Shown here: positions 58,501-64,000 of the stretch, one piece after another
Numbering within the stretch: the first letter of the stretch is position 1
How the letters are laid out: the number at the start of each line of letters is the position of its first letter
From: Sorghum bicolor
Taxonomy: Eukaryota; Streptophyta; Magnoliopsida; Poales; Poaceae
Assembly (NCBI RefSeq): GCF_000003195.3
Contig: NC_012879.2
Location: 27,865,180-27,929,179 of the forward strand
Direction: 5' to 3'
DNA length: 64,000 nt
Position numbers and translations under genes: made by a program
Notes under the pieces: generated by a model
Told to the model about the DNA's origin: nothing
What the model saw: the letters and a program-made list of their open reading frames with translations, nothing else
The model's database searches: none

Positions 58501-60742
58501 TTCTTTTAAGTCAACAACTAATCCCATCCATACTAAACTGGCTTATAACAGGTAAATGAAATTGAAAATCCTCTATTATAGCATATAAGAGCAAACTTTT
58601 TGAGAAAAGGTCCCAGTTTGTCTTTGGTTAACTTTTGTTCAGAACTTACCAGTGACAACTAAACTAGAAACTAATACCTTGGTTACTTTTGATTACATAG
58701 ACATCATAACAAAATGTTGAGCTTTGTTACAGTGCTCGGAGGAATCACCGGTTTCTCCCGTCAAAAATATTTACCACAGGTCTTGAATTAAGAAAACTAA
58801 TTAATTATAATTAAGGGCAGATTAGTACTTTTCCTACTGTACATGGTACGCAATCTAAATCCATAACCCGATTCCACAGACGCTGCTCACAGGCCGCGAG
58901 ATCTCGCTGCCTCCCAGCATGGCGGGCATGGGCTTCTTCACCGATGTCTATGACCTCTTCTGCATCTCGCTCGTCACCAAGCTGCTCGACCACGTCTACT
59001 ACACCGACCCCACCAAGCCGGATCCCGGCACGCTGCCGCCCAACGTCGCGGCCACGATGAACAGAGTCGCACTGTGCGGGACGCTCACGGGGTAGCTTTT
59101 CTTCAGTTGGCTCAGTGACAGGCTTGGCTGGAAGAGCGTCTACGGCATGACACTGCTGCTCATGGTGGTCTGCTCCCTTGCCTCCATGTTCTCGTTCGGG
59201 AGCACGGCCGCTGGTGTCATGGCCATGCTCTGCTTCTTTTGTTTCTGGCTCGGCTCGGCATCGGCAGCGACTACCCGCTCAGCGCCACCATCATGTCCGA
59301 GGACGCCAACAAGAAGACCCGCAGCAGGTTCATCGCCACCGTCTTCGCCATGCAAGGATTCAGCATCCTCGCTGGCGTCATCATCACGGCAGGAACGCCT
59401 CGCAGAGGCCGCCTCCGACATGTCCATGGTGCTGCAGGTGGAGATCGAGGCGGAGGCAGAGGCGGAGGCGGAGGCAGAGAAGCTGGATGAGATCACCAGC
59501 GATAAGGAATACGGCCTCTTCTATGCCTGCGCTCGGAGACATTAAAGGAGAGACGAGAACTCACATAGGGAGATAAGGGGCAGGTAAGCTAAAGTACTAT
59601 TCTACCCTTTAAATTTATTTTGAAAATAATTCTTTACTGATATATTTTTAGTTCCAGACCCACAGATTTCTGGTTCCAGCCCACAACTTAAGTTCCTCTA
59701 CCTTGCTTCTTATATTATAGCCATTTGATCTATACAAATGGATGGCTTTAGTTTTTTCCAAGCACTATAAAATTTCACTAAAATGTTTTGTCAAAAAACT
59801 CCCACTTATGGAATAGAAATATCTTAAACACACTTCAATTCATGTAAATGTGTTCAGCACACAAACTGAAGATAAAGGAAGATGGAAACTCACTACATAT
59901 CTTTTTTCTTTTTGGTTCTTGTAGTAGTAGCACTACAATGCCAAAAACAACCATTTCTCAAATCTTGAAGCAAAAAAACACTATCATCTCCACATCAATC
60001 ACCAACAATGCTTCACATAGGAACATTTCTAAAAGAACAAGTTACGAACTATATAGTATAGCACACAACCACACATTGATACAACTACAAATGACCCTGT
60101 TTTCTTTGATACAGACTCACAGAATGCATATGCATTCACCATGTCCATGTGAGTTTCAAAGACCTACTGAGCATGCAGCACATTTGTTTATTGGCATCCC
60201 AGCAAATGTAAAGAAACAGAATATCAGTGTATTTAGGTGGGTGGGGGGATTGTTACTCACCAGACATGGCGGCCATCCCCAGAGGTATCCACAACCGTGA
60301 CTGTGTCCGCCTGCAGCTGCTCCTTGATCTACCAAGAAACCATAAAAACAGAAACGAATCCTTGTCAGTCGCCATGGCAAACAACAGCGTAGGAACGCTT
60401 ATCCTGGCTTCTGAATTACAAAACAAAGATTAGAATCAGAAAGCTAAACCGGGGAGGCAAGCGAGGTACCTTAGCCTCTAGCGCCTTTGTAGCGGGGGAA
60501 TCCGCAGACCCCGCCTGCCCCGGCGCCGATGCCCAGGCGGCAAATCCCCGGATCCTAGGGCTGCTGGAATGGGGGAAAGGGAACCAGGTAGTGGTGGGGC
60601 AGGTGGAGGGCTGGGAGGAGACAGCATACGAGGCGTGGTGGCGGACCGAATAGACAGAAGAGGACGAGCAGGATGAGAATCGGTGGAGCAGCAATCCTGC
60701 AACCAAGCACGGCGCGGCCGCGGCGGACCTCAGCGGCAGCAT
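55505..60742 (-). CDS. BolA-like protein, organelle-targeted type (BOLA4-like), three exons
   Basis: Inferred exons are 60742-60470, 60328-60261 and 55655-55505. They join in phase to 163 codons plus TAA, with GT/AG at both introns. Exon 1 (91 codons) starts at ATG 60742 and encodes a Leu/Arg/Ala/Ser-rich presequence with few acidic residues, typical of a plastid or mitochondrial transit peptide. Exon 2 gives the first BolA strand and the loop GDGRHV, whose His marks the His-type BolA class. Exon 3 gives [20 protein letters not shown], the invariant His in VHAVDQ, and the TTKTPDEA end. BolA proteins partner monothiol glutaredoxins in iron-sulfur cluster handling and redox control. The frame is intact, so the gene may be functional. 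The symbol is not assigned because BOLA4 against other plant paralogues was not tested. Intron 2 is 4605 bases and full of transposon debris. Confidence 0.85.
56401..56584 (+). repeat. RE-H direct repeat, left copy (LTR end)
   Basis: About 184 bases recur at 57361-57545 (shared TGTACAAAACCTCTTG, ATATGCAAGCATATGGAC and AAAGCCGGCCAACAAGT). The right edge is followed by AGTAGTACTATGG, a possible decayed initiator-Met primer site. Confidence 0.75.
56690..57200 (+). pseudogene. RE-H copia-type gag remnant
   Basis: Translated by eye on the plus strand over several frames, it shows [10 protein letters not shown], then [16 protein letters not shown], [24 protein letters not shown] and [11 protein letters not shown]. 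These are the landmarks of the gag/UBN2-type domain of Ty1/copia elements. Many stops and indels make it non-functional. The reverse-strand open frames at 57094-57414 are shadows. Confidence 0.65.
57361..57545 (+). repeat. RE-H direct repeat, right copy, with a second scrap of gag start
   Basis: Matches 56401-56584. It is followed (57548-57640) by a shortened copy of 56779-56895 (GCGGTGAA, CCGGCAAA, AAGGGCGCACACAG). The repeated unit is therefore LTR end plus gag start, not just an LTR. Confidence 0.65.
57700..58170. mobile_element. Possible CACTA-type transposon remnant
   Basis: Repeated GTCGCGCCA-like words (57728-57865) and blocks such as ATGAGATCTATAACTTT and TAGTTTTGAGTTTTT (57938-57971, 58135-58157) remind me of sub-terminal sequence of grass CACTA elements. 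No terminal CACTA and no target duplication were found. Confidence 0.35.
58900..59545 (+). pseudogene. Phosphate transporter (PHT1 family) gene fragment with internal deletion
   Basis: From ATG 58919 the frame reads [16 protein letters not shown], the first membrane helix of PHT1 proton/phosphate symporters, then LCGTLTG, TAG at 59093-59095 where Gln is expected, [13 protein letters not shown], and the next helices to 59256. A shift near 59260 leads into [18 protein letters not shown], the PHT1 signature loop, and [11 protein letters not shown] deletion near 59390 joins this to the central-loop sequence [19 protein letters not shown] and [11 protein letters not shown] (59415-59520), with an expanded GAGGCG-type repeat. 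Helices 5-6 and everything after the loop are missing. It lies in intron 2 of the BolA-like gene on the opposite strand. It is a captured or duplicated piece, not a working transporter. Confidence 0.82.
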
Positions 60743-61730
60743 CGTCTTTGACGTCTGAAAGCTGGAGATACGCGAGGGGAATTCTACTGCCGTGGTGCTT
60801 GTGGCTTACGGTGTTTCTGGAGCCTCGCTAGAATAGAAGCCGCTCCACGCTAGGTCTGGTTCTCCGGTTTATTTTCGTAGTCACTACGAATTGGTAGGGT
60901 TATTTTTCGACAAAACTATTTTTTTGCCTAAAAAAATATGTCCTAGAGCATCTTCAACAGTTTTACATATTGCTTTTATATTTTTTATTTTTGTCAAAAT
61001 TCACAAAAACCTCTCTCCAACAGGCTTGCATATTGGTTTTGCATTTTTGGAAACTTGGCAAATTCCAATGGAGGCTTGGCATTTATGCATGTCCGTCCAT
61101 GACTTGGCAAACACCGATCTGCTGCGTCCCTCTACATCGCCATGGCGCGCGCGGGTCTCGCCACCGTGCTGCCCGTGCTCTACAGCCTCTACCTACTGCT
61201 CGTGTTGCCGCTCGCCGCGCTCGGCCTTTAGTTTGTTGGTCTTTTTTTATCAAACTTGCTTAATTTGGCCCACAATCGAGTTTTGTTTGGATTCTTGGCC
61301 CTCGCGTCGATTTGGTGAGATAACAGGGTTAAATTATATATAAAAAGACTATTTTACCCCTAGTGCTAAACAATCTAGGATCCAAACCATTAATCGCCTT
61401 CACAAACTGAATAAATCCAAACTTTTGCATTTTTTAACCTGCACTAGACTGCAACCTATCAGTGAACCATTTCCAAGTCCATAGTTTCATGCTGTGACTA
61501 AACCTAAAGTCATGAACTGCTATTGTTGCGCCATCTCCAATTCTCCATCTCCCTGATGCTCGTCTTCATGGCGCTGGTGCATTGAGCCACTGATTGGACA
61601 CATCCATATGGGCAGAGCCGCAGAGTCTGACTACTCCCATTGCAGCGAGCCTATTCCGTGCTCTGCATCTCTACACACTAGGGACCAAGCAAGGGTTGTG
61701 CGCCTCCGTTAGTCAGGTCCAGTGCTACTA
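60743..61730. other. Region 5' of the BolA-like gene; 29-codon hydrophobic frame
   Basis: The first 150 bases should hold the BolA promoter (minus), with no clear TATA box seen. Repeat-like AGAGCATCTTCAACAG starts near 60953. At 61142-61231 (plus) ATG in GCCATGGCG context opens 29 codons of Ala/Leu/Val-rich sequence ending TAG. It could be a cut signal- or membrane-segment exon captured from another gene. The rest is AT-rich without features. Confidence 0.45.
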
Positions 61731-61880
61731 GGTGGAGGTGCTCTCCCACGCCATCGGCGGTGACGGTAATTCCATCTTAGAGATTGTGTGGGTGGGTGTG
61801 CCCATGTTGAGATTCTCGCTACTTATGGACCAGCACATGAACTAGCGCCTCATCACGTGGAGTGGTGTGTCAGCGTGTCC
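61710..61880 (+). pseudogene. UDP-glycosyltransferase-like fragment (around the PSPG box)
   Basis: Plus-strand translation gives VEVLSHAIGG, then GNSILEIVWVGVPML, LLMDQHMN, a stop and RLIT. This order matches the donor-binding PSPG region of plant UDP-glycosyltransferases (QVEVLSH, then HCGWNS-LE, GVPM, DQ). The FxTHCG portion seems deleted, and stops occur near 61729 and 61842. Surrounding sequence is not recognisable as the rest of the enzyme. Confidence 0.5.
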
Positions 61881-62114
61881 ATCGGGGACCGTGGCGTGGT
61901 GTGCGCCTCCATTGTTGCGCCGAGGCCAGGGCCCCGCCAACGGGCCGCACGACCTGTTGCACTTGTGGAACCCCGCGAGATGGACTTGGGTCACGACCGC
62001 GTTCCTCACAGTGGCGAGGTCCCTAGCGTCCTCGAGCTAGTGGACCAGCTGACGACGCGTAGATGGTGGGTGGTGGCGCTGCATCGCGTCGATAGCGGCA
62101 TGGAGCACACCTCT

Positions 62115-62330
62115 TTCTGAGACGAGGACATCACTCCTTCGGATACACCTGCTGATCTTCCAACCCATATGCAAGTTCCAATGACTCGAGCTCGAATGCA
62201 CCAATTAAATTTAGAGGTGAGCTTGTTTTAAGCGATTCTTTTTATATTATTGAGAATAGATTACTACCTAATCATGTTATATTTCTTACGAACATTGGAG
62301 AGGATCATAAGAAAGTTGAAGGAAGCAATG
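62115..62330 (+). pseudogene. RE-I: polyprotein C-terminal tail of a Ty3/gypsy element
   Basis: The frame gives DEDITPSDTPADLPTH and then PMTRARMHQLNLEV from ATG 62181, a frame change near 62232, and SDSFYIIENRLLPN. A TRAR-A-QL tail of this kind ends the polyprotein in several grass gypsy families as I recall. Nothing of RT or integrase is in the window. Confidence 0.5.
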
Positions 62331-62339
62331 TGATGAGGA

Positions 62340-63165
62340 CATCGCCACGCTGCATACGTTGACATCATCGTCTTTTCCAAGTTACAATTCATCTCCAACT
62401 CAGCTACCATGTCACTCTCGGATTCAGCAAACACGTCGTCAGTGTTTTGATCATAACTTCTTCATACGACATCGAAACGGGGTGATCTTAGACTCGTTGG
62501 AAAGGGGACAACGACGTCGTCGTTTTGGATCTTGTCCCAACTCCACATCTTTCGTGGATTAATCTTTATGTCCATGACAGGATGCTACGTCACCTATTTT
62601 GAGCCAACTTGGTCATGTATCGAATTCGGGCCTTAAACCAATGTTGTGGGCGCCTCCCCCTGGTCGCCTCCAACCCTAGGTCGCTTCTCTTTTATATTCC
62701 ACGCAGCTGCCGCTCTTTAGACTCGGATTTTGTTTAGAGTTTAGTTTTCCATCGAGAAACTGAATCGTTCATTGTAACTGTGGAGACAAATCCTTTTACA
62801 GTGGTCCAGGGCCCCTGTTCTTGATCTTCTCCACTGTGTCAATTACTCATTTAGAACCGAGTTCTTGAACCCTCATTTCAATATTCGCGTCATTAATATC
62901 TGCAATTCTAGATTGTGTGTTTATACTATTCATATCTGTAATTTCAAATTGCGTGTTTATACTTTCTTGCCTGTGTTCTTCGATTCGCTTGCAGGAAAAG
63001 CCTTTTTGGCGAGGTCAATTAAGTTGTGCTTGGTTGATAACCAACGGAGCAGTGGTGTAACGGTTGCAGGGTTCGAATCGTGCTGATTTGAAGCCGGATC
63101 GCCAACGTTGAGTTCTCCACAAATCGAATTTACCAATTACCTCTCGAAAGATCGGGCCTGAACCT
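62340..63165 (+). repeat. RE-I LTR
   Basis: Sequence between the polyprotein tail and a primer-site-like motif contains a TATA-like TTTTATATTCC near 62689 and blocks I recall from grass gypsy LTRs (TGATCATAACTTCTTCAT, TTCTTGATCTTCTCCACTGT). The start was not fixed, because no second copy is in the window. Confidence 0.45.
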
Positions 63166-64000
63166 TAGTATCAGATATCTCAGGTTTACTGCGAGGTATA
63201 ATCTCGTTTGCCCTAGATTAATATTTGTTCATTACCTACAGTCCACAAAAAGCCCAAAATAATAGTTTAATTTTCCGCTGTCCTATCACCCATTGTGTCT
63301 TGCAATTGCAATTTCTTTTTCAGAATTGCTTTGTTGAGTTTGTGTCCGTGGTTGAGTCTAGTTGCTGGTTTTGATTGTGTTCGTCGTTATAGTTAATTTG
63401 CACCGTTGCTGTTTTTAGTTTCCATCGCTATCTCATCCACTCTTTCCAAACAACAAGTCAAAGCCACCACATTACTCGACTTGCCTCCGCTAGCCGCCTT
63501 GTGTGATCTCTCGTCGTCGTGCTAACCCTAGATAGGTTGCGAGCCGCTGTTATTTTGCCTGCTTCGCAGTCCTCCTTACATCATCAGGCGAATACCTACT
63601 ACTGTGTTAGTCACAGGGACGATTCATCCTGTGATCGGTGTTGGAGTTTAAGGACGCTTTGCCCTAACTGCCGCCGCCGCCGTGTTATGCCTTTCGGAAA
63701 ACATAACTTGAGATACCTTCGGTAAAACAGGTATAACTTTTCGCTCGTTTACTAGACAAATCTGAAATTTTTACAGCAGCTTCTTGACACCATTTGCACC
63801 AGACCCAAACTCGGCAAAGCCTTGTTTGGTCTCATCAAAATTGCCAAAAAAAAGCAGGAAAATAAAGAAAAAATTGACACGGGTTTTGCACGCTTTTCAA
63901 AGAACTTGCTGAATTTCTATAGACCACATCTAATCTCAGTTGTAGTTGCCAATTTTTGTGGTTACATCTTTTATGATCCTTGTTCAGAGAAAAATATAAA
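63166..64000 (+). other. RE-I primer-site-like motif and 5' leader
   Basis: TTAGTATCAGATATC near 63166 resembles a decayed initiator-Met primer site (TATCAGAGC). The following 830 bases look like an untranslated leader without a recognisable frame up to the window end; the short frame at 63519-63725 has no known product. Confidence 0.4.

Larger units (their letters stand above)
55656..60260 (-). other. Intron 2 of the BolA-like gene, enlarged by repeats
   Basis: The donor is GTGAGTAAC at 60260 and the acceptor is a T-rich tract ending CAG at 55656. Inside are RE-H (copia-like), CACTA-like sequence and a PHT1 fragment. The pieces 55770-56390 and 59546-60260 show no recognisable feature beyond AT-rich sequence. 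Confidence 0.7.

Noticed and set aside
59140..59496. Minus-strand frame over the PHT1 fragment
   Set aside because: It is the shadow of the PHT1 coding sequence; its Ser/Ala run is the complement of the Glu/Ala repeat.
63040..63090. tRNA-like words (AGTGGTGTAACGG, GGGTTCGAATC)
   Set aside because: They resemble Pol III A and B boxes, but no acceptor stem or cloverleaf forms and they lie in RE-I LTR-like sequence. A SINE remnant is possible but not supported.
1..64000. CRISPR arrays, bacterial operons, rRNA genes
   Set aside because: No regularly spaced short repeats, no operon-like gene clusters and no rRNA sequence were seen.

Overview
This window is plant nuclear DNA, most likely from a grass (probably a panicoid). 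It consists mainly of nested LTR retrotransposons. One probable host gene, a three-exon BolA-like gene, lies near the right end. The plant assignment rests on Tekay, Athila-like and Tat-type Ty3/gypsy elements, plant-type priming sites (initiator tRNA-Met and tRNA-Asp complements), a plant BolA gene, and remnants of a PHT1 phosphate transporter and a UDP-glycosyltransferase. There are no bacterial genes, rRNA genes, CRISPR arrays or convincing tRNA genes. Names RE-A to RE-I are used only in this annotation.

Layout, left to right. RE-A (1-19400, minus) is a Tekay-type chromovirus with an uninterrupted pol, an extra reading frame ahead of gag, and very long LTRs. RE-B (4583-12874, plus) sits inside the RE-A gag. 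It has matched 1652-bp LTRs, an AGCAT target duplication, a gag and two protease-like domains, but no reverse transcriptase or integrase. At about 19400 the RE-A 5' LTR ends abruptly in the 3' part of RE-D, a relative of RE-B (19400-20206 and 34558-36258). RE-C (20207-34552) is a Tat-lineage element nested in RE-D with a GTGCT duplication. Its gag-pol is on the minus strand, and a separate spliced gene is on the plus strand between pol and the 3' LTR. RE-D ends in the pol of RE-E (36259-52047), a second Tat-type element that also carries an antisense gene, here of the plant mobile domain type. RE-F (38798-47725, minus, CCTGG duplication) is an Athila-like element without pol that cuts this antisense gene. 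RE-G (about 52048-54585) is a rearranged relative of RE-E.

From 55505 rightwards the sequence is more genic. The BolA-like gene (exons 60470-60742, 60261-60328, 55505-55655, minus) has a 4.6-kb second intron. That intron holds a decayed copia-like gag between direct repeats (RE-H), CACTA-like sequence, and a deleted PHT1 fragment. Further right are a 29-codon hydrophobic reading frame, a UDP-glycosyltransferase-like scrap, and the tail, LTR and leader of another gypsy element (RE-I) that runs off the window.

The elements can be ordered by interruption: RE-E is older than RE-F and RE-D, RE-D is older than RE-C, and RE-A is older than RE-B. Most nonsense codons are C-to-T type changes (CAG to TAG, CGA to TGA), as expected from deamination of methylated cytosine in silenced DNA. 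The most unusual content is the pair of antisense genes in RE-C and RE-E, each with the same TATA decamer outside the LTR; the gag plus double-protease coding set of RE-B; and a recurrent purine-tract hairpin in RE-B and RE-F. No search or alignment program was run. Family assignments come from reading motifs, and difference counts were made by eye.
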